From assembly GCF_036226365.1 (NCBI RefSeq), contig NZ_CP108462.1, forward strand, positions 248,001-312,000: a stretch of 64,000 nucleotides of DNA, read 5' to 3'. This DNA comes from Streptomyces sp. NBC_01262 (GTDB lineage Bacteria > Actinomycetota > Actinomycetes > Streptomycetales > Streptomycetaceae). The translations under genes and the position numbers were made by a program. Shown piece after piece: positions 1-8,611 of the stretch (its first letter is position 1; each line of letters starts with the position of its first letter). The notes under the pieces were generated by a model. The model saw only the letters and a list, made by a program, of their open reading frames with translations. It ran no database searches and was not told the origin of the DNA.

Positions 1-2
1 AC

Positions 3-50
3 ACCCACGGTCTGCCACGTGAGCTGGTCACGAGCCTGCAGCAGGAGTAA
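3..50 (+). CDS. possible 3' end of an upstream gene (partial)
   Basis: One reading frame runs from the window edge to a TAA at 48-50 and encodes a plausible C-terminus (THGLPRELVTSLQQE). Only 15 codons are visible, so no family can be assigned, and the frame could be chance. It would be convergent with the phosphotransferase that ends at 84. Confidence 0.22.
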   Translation, partial: THGLPRELVTSLQQE

Positions 51-83
51 GTGCCACGGAGCCGACGCGCTGCGCGAGATGCC

Positions 84-866
84 TCAGCCGGCCAGCAGGG
101 CCTGCATCCACTGGTCTTCGCGTTGCTCGATGTATTCGGCGTCGCTTCGCCAGGCGTCGCCGTGGCCTTCTGCCCACAGCCTTGCCCAGGGCTGGACTCC
201 CCGGGCTGCCTGGTCGCGCAGGAAGTCGTGCATGGAACGCGTACGGCGCCCCAGCACCGGGATCAGCCGGCGGCGTTCGGGCTCGGTGAGACCGTAGGCG
301 TCGACGAAGACGCGCAGTCGGTCCGCCGCGTCCGGGCGCTGCCAGTGCGGATGCGCGGACAGCGGGATGAATCCGTGAATGGCGTACGCGACATCCCACA
401 GGCGGGAACCGGGACCTGCGGCGTCCCAGTCGATGAAGGCCCACCGCGCCTCGTCCGCGACCACGAGGTTCCAGGGGGCCAGATCGTTGTGGGTGATGAT
501 GTCACTGCCCTCGGCGGGGATCAGCTGCTGCCACTGCGCATCGGTCGGCGGCGTGAAGTCCTGCACGGCATCGTGGAAGTCCCGGATCAGCTTGGCGACG
601 CGGGCCAGTTGCCGAGCGGGCTCCATCAGCGAGAACCTGTCGGGCCAGACCACGTCTCCCGGCATGAAGGTCAGGACCTCACGCCCCTGATCGTCAATGC
701 CGAGTGGGCGAGGCGCCGCGGTGAATCCCACCTCGTGCAGGTGGGCAAGCAGGGCATGCACGGCGGGAGTCCACGGTCCGGAGGGACGGCGGACGGTATC
801 TCCGATGCGAACGACACCATCACTGACGTTGCCGCCGGACAGAGGCTGTTCATGATCGTGCTGCAT
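84..866 (-). CDS. aminoglycoside phosphotransferase-family protein (small-molecule kinase-like)
   Basis: This 260-aa protein has the APH/choline-kinase fold signature. ITHNDLAPWNLV is the catalytic loop (Brenner-type HxDxxxxN), and AFIDWDAAGPG carries the metal-binding Asp, about 15 residues later. The N-terminal lobe (about residues 8-75) matches the family opening 'LSGGNVSDGVVRIGDTVRRP'. Such enzymes transfer phosphate from ATP to a hydroxyl of an antibiotic or metabolite; the substrate cannot be read from sequence. The ATG at 864-866 gives normal length. It is divergent from the SnoaL-like gene at 990 across about 120 bp that must hold both promoters. Confidence 0.9.
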   Translation of the reverse strand: MQHDHEQPLSGGNVSDGVVRIGDTVRRPSGPWTPAVHALLAHLHEVGFTAAPRPLGIDDQGREVLTFMPGDVVWPDRFSLMEPARQLARVAKLIRDFHDAVQDFTPPTDAQWQQLIPAEGSDIITHNDLAPWNLVVADEARWAFIDWDAAGPGSRLWDVAYAIHGFIPLSAHPHWQRPDAADRLRVFVDAYGLTEPERRRLIPVLGRRTRSMHDFLRDQAARGVQPWARLWAEGHGDAWRSDAEYIEQREDQWMQALLAG

Positions 867-989
867 CGAACCAGTGTCTCGGATCAGCTCGCCGTGATCA
901 CCTCATTAAGGGGGGATGGCCTACCCTCGGCCACGGCACGGCCAACAGCTGATCAGTGGCCGCCTGTGCCTGTTACTGGGGGAGGTTTT

Positions 990-1433
990 GTGAGTCTGAG
1001 TCCGCGCGAGGTGTTTCTCCGGCTTGTTCACGGGGTCGCCGACGGGCACTTCGAGGAGTTGCCCGACCTGTACGGCGAGGTCACCGATGTCCGGCATCCG
1101 ATGGCGACGCCGGAGTCCGAGCCGTTGACGAGTCGGCATGCGCTCCAGGAGCACTTCACGGTGCCGCCGGAGGTTCGGGAGTCCTTGCCGAAGAGGCGGG
1201 TCATCGATGTCGTCGTTCACGAGACCGCCGATCCTGAGGTGATCGTCGGCGAGTTCGGCTATGAGTTCACGTTGCCGGACGGCTCCATGGCCAAGGTGCC
1301 CTGCGTGTTCGTCATGCGTGTCCGGGACGGTCGGATCATCGAGTCGCGCGACTACATCGACCCGATCCGTACGTACACGGCACGCGGGGACCTCGACCTC
1401 CTCATCGCGTCGCTGTGGAAGGGTCTTTCCTAG
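990..1433 (+). CDS. SnoaL-like / NTF2-fold protein
   Basis: The 147-aa product has the pattern of the SnoaL/NTF2-like superfamily: an N-terminal helix pair, 'VADGHFEELPDLYGEVTDVRHP', then paired beta strands ending 'VRDGRIIESRDYIDPI', which is typical of the last strand. The family includes isomerases, cyclases and non-catalytic binding proteins, so function is open. The GTG at 990 is chosen because GGAGG lies 6-9 bases upstream and homology-like sequence begins there. The open frame continues upstream to 51 only because it shadows the opposite-strand kinase. Confidence 0.82.
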   Translation: MSLSPREVFLRLVHGVADGHFEELPDLYGEVTDVRHPMATPESEPLTSRHALQEHFTVPPEVRESLPKRRVIDVVVHETADPEVIVGEFGYEFTLPDGSMAKVPCVFVMRVRDGRIIESRDYIDPIRTYTARGDLDLLIASLWKGLS

Positions 1434-1456
1434 GGCCCGGCCAGGGCGGGGTGCGG

Positions 1457-2899
1457 TCAGCTCTGGTGCGGGACGACCGTCCAGGTGTGGAGGGTGGGTG
1501 CCGCGGTGCCGGCGTCCTTGGAGCCGGCGGAGGTGTAGAGGGCGGTCACGACGAGGGCGCGGTCGGAGACCACGTCCAGGACGCCGAGGGTGGGTGCGTT
1601 GTGGTCCAGGCGCGCGGCCTTGTCCAGGGCGCAGCAGTCGTCCATCGTGGCCTCGCCGGCCTTGAGCTCGATCTTGGCGAACCGCTTGGCCGGCACGGTC
1701 CTGGGCTCGCGGCCGATGGCCTCTCCGTTGAGCAGGAGCGGGGCGAAGCGCTTCTCGACGACCACCGGGCACGGGCCGGGGTTGTAGATGGTCACCGCCG
1801 TGGCGTAGCGGCCCGGGAGGACGGTGGTGCAGTCGCCGTGCTTGTCCGCGGGCTTCTGGAGGCCGCAGAGCATGTCGACCACGTGGTGGTAGCGGCGGGC
1901 CGGCACGGTGATGCGTACGGTCTTGGAGGCGACCACGACGCCGTCGGCGACGGCGTCCAGGGTGCCCTCGAAGACCTGCGGGCCGTCGGTGGATTCCACG
2001 GTGCCGTCCCAGACCACGTCGAAGGGCAGGACGTGTTCGGCGTCGAGGGGCAGCGGGCCGTAGCCGGCGGCCGGGGAGACGCTGGTGAGGAAGCCGGCGA
2101 TCGATGAACTCGGTTGCAGGCTGAGGTTGTTGACCTTCAGCACGGCTTCCTTGACCAGGCGCGCCAGGGTCACGGCGATCTGCGCCGAGTCGATGCCCGC
2201 GGTGAAGGTCCCGCCGGTCGCGGCGGTGATGCGGGTGGCCTGGCCGGAGCTGCCGGAGAGGCCGCAGACGGAGTAGTCGAAGCTGCCCGCGGCCGGGTCG
2301 CCGTCCAGGCCGCCGGAGCCGGAGCTCGTGCTGACGGCGACGACGGCGATGCCCGCCGCGATGAGCGCGGCGGTGACGGTGTCCTCGGTGACGTCGGCCG
2401 GGCCGCCGGAGATCGCCTGGCAGACGGGGTCGTGGCCGGGTTCGTCGCCCACCCAGACCACGATCCGCCGGGCGTCGGGCCGCCAGCCGATCGCCGGGTC
2501 CTGCGCGATCTGCTGGAGCGCCCAGAGCTGGCCCTCGGGGGTGTCGCTGCCCTGGTCGGCGGCCCAGGCGCCGATCGCGGCGCGGACCGCGGTCAGGTCG
2601 GTCGTCGGGGAGAGCTGGTGCTGGAAGGCGTAGGCGTTCTTGTCCAGTGGGAAGTCACGGTAGTTGCCGACCCCGAACGCCACGTCGTTGGGCGGGGACG
2701 GCAGCAGGATGGCGTCCAGCCCGGCCTGCACCGCGCTGATGACGTCGCTCATGCTGCCGGTGGTGTCGGACAGCAGGTACACGTCCGCCTTGGGCGGCTC
2801 GTCGGTGGGCGCAAGCGTGACGGTGACGCGCTCCGGCAGGTGCGCACACCTGGTCAGTACCAGGTCGTTGGCGGGCGGGTCGATCGAGGCGCGGATCAT
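1457..2899 (-). CDS. von Willebrand factor A (vWA) domain protein
   Basis: 480 aa without a signal peptide. A vWA domain spans about residues 38-265: strand 'ADVYLLSDTTGSM' carries the MIDAS loop (Asp45, then T-G-S) and a second acidic loop follows in 'VVWVGDEPGHD'. The rest (about 270-480) is beta-rich with Ig-like strands, and a CCAL motif lies near the end. vWA proteins bind partners through a metal-dependent site and are often scaffolds in multi-protein machines. The start is set by GGAGGAGAACCACC directly upstream; an upstream in-frame codon lacks a ribosome site. It is divergent from the ECF sigma/S8/CHAT operon (188 bp apart), so I infer it belongs to that system. The MIDAS DxTGS is a variant of the canonical DxSxS. 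Confidence 0.88.
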   Translation of the reverse strand: MIRASIDPPANDLVLTRCAHLPERVTVTLAPTDEPPKADVYLLSDTTGSMSDVISAVQAGLDAILLPSPPNDVAFGVGNYRDFPLDKNAYAFQHQLSPTTDLTAVRAAIGAWAADQGSDTPEGQLWALQQIAQDPAIGWRPDARRIVVWVGDEPGHDPVCQAISGGPADVTEDTVTAALIAAGIAVVAVSTSSGSGGLDGDPAAGSFDYSVCGLSGSSGQATRITAATGGTFTAGIDSAQIAVTLARLVKEAVLKVNNLSLQPSSSIAGFLTSVSPAAGYGPLPLDAEHVLPFDVVWDGTVESTDGPQVFEGTLDAVADGVVVASKTVRITVPARRYHHVVDMLCGLQKPADKHGDCTTVLPGRYATAVTIYNPGPCPVVVEKRFAPLLLNGEAIGREPRTVPAKRFAKIELKAGEATMDDCCALDKAARLDHNAPTLGVLDVVSDRALVVTALYTSAGSKDAGTAAPTLHTWTVVPHQS

Positions 2900-3087
2900 G
2901 GTGGTTCTCCTCCGTTGCGGGTTCTTCCGTGACGGGAGGAGGCGGTGCCGGGCGGTCAGATACACGGCCGGACCGATGTATCAGGGCCGGCGAGCCGGGC
3001 TCCTTATCGTTCGGACGCCGTACACTCGAAGCCGCGACTCGCCCCGTTTTGCCGCTTCTGCCCTCGGAGGACCTCAGAGGAGGAGCC

Positions 3088-3711
3088 GTGACGCCGAACA
3101 CCGCCGATGACGCCGGGTTGGCCGATGACACCGGGTTACCGGTCGCGATCTGGGACATCGCCGCCCGCGAGTTCGCCGCCTGGCGCGAGGGGGATCCGGG
3201 CGCGCTGGAACGGCTCGTCCGCCGGGTGACCCCGACGCTGTGGCAGACCGCCCGCTCCTGCGGCCTCGGCCGTGAGGCGGCGGAGGACACCGTTCAGGCG
3301 ACGTGGCTGGCGCTGGTCCGCCGGGCCGACTCGATCCGCGACCCGCAGGCCGTACTGCGCTGGATGGTCACCACCACGCACCGCGAGGCATGGAAGGCCG
3401 GCCGGCTCTCACAGCGTGAGGCGACCGTCGAGGAAGCCGTACTGGACGCCGTGTCGCCGCCCGTCGAGGGACCGGAGGGCGCGGTGCTCACGCAGGGGAC
3501 GGCCCGCGCGCTGTGGCGGCAGGTCGCCCGGCTGCCGCAGCGCTGCCAGCAGCTGCTGCGCGTGATCGCCTTCGACCACCGGCCCGATTACGCGGCCCTG
3601 GCCGACCGGTTGGGCATGCCGGTCGGCAGCATCGGCCCGACCCGCGGCCGGTGCCTGGACAAGCTGCGCACCCTGCTGGCCGCCGATCCGGAATGGGAGG
3701 TGGGTCCGTGA
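3088..3711 (+). CDS. ECF-type RNA polymerase sigma factor
   Basis: 207 aa. Sigma region 2 lies at about residues 25-100 ('DPGALERLVRRVTPTLWQTA' followed by 'EDTVQATWLALVRR', the -10 recognition helix), and region 4 at about 135-195 (LPQRCQQLLRVIAF, then the helix-turn-helix 'YAALADRLGMPVGSIGPTRG'). It would redirect RNA polymerase to a few promoters. There is no recognisable anti-sigma gene next door. The GTG start follows AGAGGAGGAGCC. The stop overlaps the start of the next gene by 4 bases (GTGA), which implies translational coupling. It leads the sigma-adapter-S8-CHAT operon. Confidence 0.93.
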   Translation: MTPNTADDAGLADDTGLPVAIWDIAAREFAAWREGDPGALERLVRRVTPTLWQTARSCGLGREAAEDTVQATWLALVRRADSIRDPQAVLRWMVTTTHREAWKAGRLSQREATVEEAVLDAVSPPVEGPEGAVLTQGTARALWRQVARLPQRCQQLLRVIAFDHRPDYAALADRLGMPVGSIGPTRGRCLDKLRTLLAADPEWEVGP

Positions 3712-4172
3712 CCGGGGACGAGGAACTGCTGCGGCGCCTGCGCGAGATGTGGGAGGCCACCGATCCCGTACCCGACGGCCTCGCCGACCGTGTGCTGTTC
3801 ACCCTGGACCTGGAGCACCTGGAGTTCGAACTGCTGCGGCTGCACGACGCCTTCGCGCCGCAGGCGGCCCGCGGACACGAGAGCGCCCGCACCATCACCT
3901 TCAGCAGCGACAGCCTGACGGTGATGGTGACGGTGTCCCCGGCCGGAGGGCGGGGGCCGGCGCACCGCCTGGACTGCTGGATCGCGCCGGCCGCCGCCCT
4001 GCGGGTGGAGCTGCGCACCAGCGGCGGCTCCCAGGAGACCACCGCCGACCGGGACGGACGGCTGTCCTTCCCCGAAGTTCCGGCCGGCCTGGTCCAGCTG
4101 GTGCTCCACCCGACCGAGGGCGCGGCGCTGGACCTCGTCGTACCCGTCATGACACCCGCGGTCCAGCTCTGA
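3708..4172 (+). CDS. small protein of unknown function coupled to the sigma factor (beta-rich C-terminus)
   Basis: 154 aa, not recognised as a named enzyme. The N-terminus is helical and acidic (EELLRRLREMWEATDPVPDG, then ADRVLFTLDLEHLEFELLRL). The C-terminal half looks like a small Ig- or carboxypeptidase-regulatory-like sandwich: 'ALRVELRTSGGSQETTADRD' then GRLSFPEVPAGLVQLVLHP. It overlaps the sigma stop by 4 bases, so stoichiometric production with the sigma factor is likely. The helical N-terminus in this position makes an anti-sigma or adapter role conceivable, but no zinc-binding anti-sigma motif and no membrane segment is present. The gene ends 73 bp before the S8 protease. Confidence 0.8.
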   Translation: MTGDEELLRRLREMWEATDPVPDGLADRVLFTLDLEHLEFELLRLHDAFAPQAARGHESARTITFSSDSLTVMVTVSPAGGRGPAHRLDCWIAPAAALRVELRTSGGSQETTADRDGRLSFPEVPAGLVQLVLHPTEGAALDLVVPVMTPAVQL

Positions 4173-4245
4173 CTACGCGCCACCAAGGCACCGCTTCGCA
4201 CCACGCACACGCTTCGCGATACACCGCACCGCTGGGGGAACCGCC

Positions 4246-5925
4246 ATGACCGATCAGAATCCCTTACCCGTAACGGACGACACGGATGACGACGCCGAGG
4301 CCCGGCGCCGGCCGTCCGCCACCGATCCGCCGCTGCCCTCGCCATGGGTGCTCGCCCGTTACGGCGCCCGCATCCTGGACCCGACCACCGCCGTCGCCCT
4401 GCCCGGCCAGGAACTGCGCCCGACCGTCTACATCGCGAACCGCCTGCTGGTCCGCTGGGAGACCTGGCGGCGCCCGGAGACCCGGCGGCTGCTCATCGAG
4501 GCCGCCAGGAGGTCCGGACTGGTGATCAGGCCCGAAGAGGAAGGGGAGTTCTGGGATGGCCCTCCCCGTTCGATCGCCGGAATCGCCCTCACACTGGTCC
4601 CGGAGGACGGCGGCCCCGCCTCCGTGGACGCCTGGCCGGTGCTCCAGACGGCACGCGCCGGCGCAGCGTCCTCGGGTACACCGCTGACAGGGGTGGAACT
4701 CGACCACCTGCTGTGCGCCTTCGACGTCCCGGCGGGCGCTCCGGGTAGCGACAATCCCTTCCACGAGGGCAATCCCTTCCATGAGGGGAACCCGGTGGGG
4801 GGCTCTCCCACGGCCGCGTACGGCGCTCCGGGCTGGGGCGGCCGTCAGCCCCTGCGCTGGCTCGGCCAGGGACCCAGGCGCGGCAGACTCGCCTTCCGAG
4901 CACCGGTGGTCGCCGTGCTCGACACCGGACTCGCCGAGCACCCCTGGTTCAAGCAGGGCGTGATCCGGGACCCGAAGCTGACGGCGGCCGACGGCCGGTC
5001 CTACGACGTCGGGCTGCCCCCGCCGCCCGGCCGGGAGGACTTCGGCGACCCCGGCGACGGCCTCGACGGCGTCGCCCCCTGGATCGCCGGGCACGGCACC
5101 TTCATCGCCGGACTCGTACATCAGGAGTGCCCCGACGCCGAGCTGCTGATCGTACGAGCGGTCAACGCCGACGGGTTCGTGACCTCGCGGGACCAGCTCC
5201 TGGTCCTCGGCAGGCTGCACGAACTGGCCCGCCGTCATCTGGAGGGAGAGCCGGGCGGGCAGGCGGTGGACGTCGTCTCGCTGTCCTCCGGCTACTACCA
5301 CGAGACCCCGAAGGACGCCGAGTTCGACTCACAGATCCGCCAGGCCCTGGAGGCGCTGGGCGACCTCGGGATCACGGTGGCGGTCTCCGTCGGCAACGAC
5401 GCCACCAGCAGGCCGATGTACCCGGCGGCCTTCAACCCCGATTTCGGTCCCGCCGCGCTGGGCACGGACAAGGGGCCCCGGCACGGCCGGGCACCGGTCA
5501 TCGGCGTCGGGGCGCTCAATCCGGACGGCAGCGTCGCGCTGTTCACCAACGGCGGTCCCCTCGTCCAGCACTGGGAGCCCGGCGCCTGCCTGGTGAGCAG
5601 CATCGCCCCGTTCAACTGCGGAGCCCAGCCCCCGTACGCCGCCAAGGACCGCGCCGACCGGCGCGGAACTTCCCGGCGTGCCCTGGACCCGGACGACTTC
5701 CGTTGCGGGTACGCCGCCTGGAGCGGCACGTCGTTCGCGGCGCCGGTGCTCGCCGGCCGGCTCGCGCTACGGATGATCAAGGACGCTAACTCCAAGGAGC
5801 ACGGACCGGGCCTGGCCGACGCCAAACCGGGCAACCCGGCCGACGCCGGACCGGGGCCCGCGGTCGACCGGGCCTGGGCGGCCATCGAGGCGTGCACGCC
5901 CTTCACCAGGCCGCCCGCTCCATGA
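4246..5925 (+). CDS. S8 family (subtilisin-like) serine peptidase, intracellular
   Basis: 559 aa. The catalytic triad is visible: Asp226 in VVAVLDTGLAEH, His283 in GHGTFIAG, Ser496 in SGTSFAAPVLAG, with the oxyanion Asn384 in VAVSVGND. There is no signal peptide and no membrane segment, so it should act in the cytoplasm. The N-terminal 160 residues are a separate domain that starts after an acidic head (DDTDDDAEARRR). A linker with the repeat NPFHEGNPFHEGNP (about residues 170-183) joins it to the protease and could be a maturation or interaction segment. The last four bases overlap the CHAT gene (ATGA). I infer that it and CHAT form a two-protease module. Confidence 0.95.
   Translation: MTDQNPLPVTDDTDDDAEARRRPSATDPPLPSPWVLARYGARILDPTTAVALPGQELRPTVYIANRLLVRWETWRRPETRRLLIEAARRSGLVIRPEEEGEFWDGPPRSIAGIALTLVPEDGGPASVDAWPVLQTARAGAASSGTPLTGVELDHLLCAFDVPAGAPGSDNPFHEGNPFHEGNPVGGSPTAAYGAPGWGGRQPLRWLGQGPRRGRLAFRAPVVAVLDTGLAEHPWFKQGVIRDPKLTAADGRSYDVGLPPPPGREDFGDPGDGLDGVAPWIAGHGTFIAGLVHQECPDAELLIVRAVNADGFVTSRDQLLVLGRLHELARRHLEGEPGGQAVDVVSLSSGYYHETPKDAEFDSQIRQALEALGDLGITVAVSVGNDATSRPMYPAAFNPDFGPAALGTDKGPRHGRAPVIGVGALNPDGSVALFTNGGPLVQHWEPGACLVSSIAPFNCGAQPPYAAKDRADRRGTSRRALDPDDFRCGYAAWSGTSFAAPVLAGRLALRMIKDANSKEHGPGLADAKPGNPADAGPGPAVDRAWAAIEACTPFTRPPAP
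4753..4788 (+). repeat. 18-bp tandem duplication inside the S8 peptidase gene
   Basis: Two 18-bp copies (4753-4770 and 4771-4788) differ at two positions and encode NPFHEG twice, followed by another NP. They lie in the linker between the N-terminal domain and the catalytic domain, so copy-number change would alter linker length without breaking the frame. Confidence 0.8.
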
Positions 5926-8492
5926 CCGCCGCGAAGCCCGATCCGGATGCTGCTGCCGATGCCGGCACCGGCCCCGGCTCCGTCGCCGGGCTGCACCGCC
6001 GGGCCATGGAGGCCAGCGCCCGGACCCGGCACGCCACCGCCCGGCGGCTGCTGCTCACCGCGCTGCGCCGGAACCCCGGACCGGCGCAGCGGGCGCACCT
6101 GCTGCTCAGCCTGGCGTACCAGGAGTCGGAGCTGAGGGGGCTCGCCGAGGGACTCGCGCTGCTGGACGAGGCCGACGCGATTCCCGGCGTACCGCACCGC
6201 ATCGGCGGCCTGATCGCCAGCCAGCGCGCGCTGCTGCACCTGCGGGCCGGCCGGAACACGGACGCGATCACCTGGTTCGGCGTCGCGCTGCACCTGCTCG
6301 ACGACACCGTCCCGCAGGACGTCTGCCGCGCCCTGCTCAACCGGGGCCTGCTGCACCTGCGCCTGCGCGAACTCCCGCACGCACGCGCCGACTTCGGCCG
6401 CTGTGCGGCCCTCGCCTCCCGCCACGGACTGGACGTCCTGGCGGCCAAGGCCGGACACAACCTCGGCTATCTCGCGCTGTTGGCCGGCGACCTGCCCCGG
6501 GCGCTGCGCGAGATGGACGCCGTCGCGCCCGCCCTGAGCGCCTACTCGGCCCCGATGGCCGCGGTCTGCCTGCTGGACCACGCACAGGCCCTGCTCGCCG
6601 CCGGGCTGTTCCGGGAGGGCGACGAGGACCTGTCGCGCGCCGCTGTGATGTTCCGCCGGGCCGGCATCGGCCAGGAACACGCCGAGACCGAACTCGCACG
6701 GGCCCGGATCGCCCTGATGGAGGACCGCTGGGCCGACGCCCGACGACTGGCCGGCCAGGCCGGGCGGCGATTCGCCGCGCGCGGCGCGCGAACCTGGGCC
6801 CTGCTCGCCGAACAGGCCGCCGTCGAGGCGGCGGTCGGCGGCCGTCGCCGGCTGTCCACGGTGGCCCACGACGCGAGCAGGCTGTCGGCGGAACTGGCCA
6901 CGGCCGGTCTCGCGGACGAGTCGCGCGGCGCCGCCCTCACGGCGGCCGCGGCCCACCTCGCCCGCGGGGACCACGACGCCGCCCGCGCCGCCGCCGGCCC
7001 GGCCATGGCCCTGCGCCGCGACGACCCCCTCACCACCCGGCTCCAGTGCCGCTCGGTACGCGCGAGCCTGGCCGACGCCGAAGGGCGATCCGGCCGGGCC
7101 GACGCCGAACTGCGCGCCGCGCTGCGCGACCTGCACCGCTACCAGGCCTCGTTCGGGAGCATGGACCTCCAGACCGCCGTCAGCGCCCACGGCCGGCAGC
7201 TCGCGGCGCAGGGCCTGTCCCGGGCGCTCGCCGACGGCGGACCGGTGGCGGTCTTCGGCTGGGCGGAACGGGCCCGCGCCCTCTCCTCCCGGCTGCGACC
7301 GGTCGTACCGCCGGTCGATCCCGAGGCGGCCGCGCTGCTGGAGGAACTCCGGCACCTGCACGTCCAGCTCCGCGAACGGCGCCTGTCCGGCGCCCGACCC
7401 GGCCCCGGGCTCCAGGGCCGGTACGCGGCTGTGCAGCGCCTCGTGCGGGGCCGCTCCTGGTACGTGCCGGGGCCGGGGCAGACCGAGTCACCGGTCTCTC
7501 TCGCCCGGCTCCGGGAGCGCCTGGCCGCTCAGGAGGTGACCTTCGTCGGCCACCTCATCTCCCAAGGGCGTCTGCACGCGCTCGTCGTGGGATCGCACCG
7601 GCCGGTCGTGCGCGCCCTCGGACCCGCCGCCCCGGTGCTCGAACTCGGCCGGCGGCTGCGCGCCGACCTCGATGCCCTCGCCTCGCACCACCTGCCCAAA
7701 CCCCTGTGGGACGCGGTGCTCGCGTCCCGGCGTTCGGCACTGCGCGACCTGGACCGGCTGCTCTGGCACCCGGTCCGCGACCTGCTCGGCGGCGGCCCGC
7801 TCCTCCTGGCGCCCTCCGCCGCGCTGGCCGCGCTGCCCTGGACCCTGCTCCCGACGCTCCACCGCCGACCGGCCACCGTCATCGGCTCCGCCACCGCCTG
7901 GCTCGACGCGAACAGCCGTGCGGCAGCCCGAACCACCGCTCCCGTGGTGGCCCTGGCCGCCGGGCCTCGCGTGCCACGGGCCGAGGAGGAGATCAGGCTG
8001 ATCGCCGCCCAGTGGCACGGTTCCGGTGCGATGCCGGCGGCGACCACCACCGCGACCACAACGGCCGTCCGTGACGCAGCGGTGGAGTCGGACATCCTGC
8101 ACATCGCCGCGCACGGCTCCCACGAGCCGCAGAACCCGCTCTTCTCCCACCTCGACCTCGCCGACGGCCCGCTCTTCGGCCACGAGCTCAACCAGTTGTC
8201 GCGGCTCCCGTCCCACATCGTGCTGTCCGCCTGCGAGCTGGGGTTGTCCGGCGCGCGCCCCGGCGACGAGACCGTGGGCATGGCCGCCGCACTCCTGCAC
8301 GCCGGCGCCGGAAGCGTCGTCGCGGGGGTGGCCCGGGTGTCCGACAGCGCCGCATGCCTGGCCGGCCCCGCGCACCACGCCGGCCTGCGCCGTGGCCTGT
8401 CGCCCGCCGAGGCCCTGGCCGGCGCGCTGGCCGCCTGCACCGACGCCCACGAGGAGGCTCCGCCGTTCGTCTGCTTCGGCGCGGGCTGGTGA
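5922..8492 (+). CDS. TPR-repeat CHAT-domain protein (caspase-like protease)
   Basis: 856 aa. Residues about 20-480 are helical repeats rich in Ala/Leu/Arg with TPR spacing (for example ALLNRGLLHLRLRELPHARA, AGHNLGYLALLAGDLPRALR). The C-terminal CHAT domain (about 560-856) has the clan CD dyad: His731 in ILHIAAHGSH and Cys771 in VLSACELGLSG. CHAT proteases with TPR sensors include the effectors of type III-E CRISPR and gasdermin-linked defence; this one has neither neighbour. The ATG at 5922 overlaps the S8 stop, which implies coupling. No export signal. I infer that the TPR region senses a partner or trigger and that CHAT cleaves a protein, possibly the S8 protease, the small sigma partner or the vWA protein. 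Confidence 0.93.
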   Translation: MTAAKPDPDAAADAGTGPGSVAGLHRRAMEASARTRHATARRLLLTALRRNPGPAQRAHLLLSLAYQESELRGLAEGLALLDEADAIPGVPHRIGGLIASQRALLHLRAGRNTDAITWFGVALHLLDDTVPQDVCRALLNRGLLHLRLRELPHARADFGRCAALASRHGLDVLAAKAGHNLGYLALLAGDLPRALREMDAVAPALSAYSAPMAAVCLLDHAQALLAAGLFREGDEDLSRAAVMFRRAGIGQEHAETELARARIALMEDRWADARRLAGQAGRRFAARGARTWALLAEQAAVEAAVGGRRRLSTVAHDASRLSAELATAGLADESRGAALTAAAAHLARGDHDAARAAAGPAMALRRDDPLTTRLQCRSVRASLADAEGRSGRADAELRAALRDLHRYQASFGSMDLQTAVSAHGRQLAAQGLSRALADGGPVAVFGWAERARALSSRLRPVVPPVDPEAAALLEELRHLHVQLRERRLSGARPGPGLQGRYAAVQRLVRGRSWYVPGPGQTESPVSLARLRERLAAQEVTFVGHLISQGRLHALVVGSHRPVVRALGPAAPVLELGRRLRADLDALASHHLPKPLWDAVLASRRSALRDLDRLLWHPVRDLLGGGPLLLAPSAALAALPWTLLPTLHRRPATVIGSATAWLDANSRAAARTTAPVVALAAGPRVPRAEEEIRLIAAQWHGSGAMPAATTTATTTAVRDAAVESDILHIAAHGSHEPQNPLFSHLDLADGPLFGHELNQLSRLPSHIVLSACELGLSGARPGDETVGMAAALLHAGAGSVVAGVARVSDSAACLAGPAHHAGLRRGLSPAEALAGALAACTDAHEEAPPFVCFGAGW

Positions 8493-8611
8493 ACGCCCGG
8501 CCCCGGGAGCGCCCGCCAACCGGATGGGGCTTGCGGGCCGGTCCGGCATGGCGTCGGGCCAACGGCGTGACGCGCTCGGATGCTGATCGTCCGCGAACCA
8601 GGAGAGAGACC

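Noticed and set aside
51-1433. 460-aa continuous frame across the phosphotransferase and SnoaL-like gene
   Set aside because: Its first 310 codons are antisense to the phosphotransferase and carry no domain; only the part from GTG 990 looks like a protein.
5922-8492. CHAT protein as part of a type III-E (Craspase) CRISPR system
   Set aside because: No gRAMP, cas gene or repeat array in the window.
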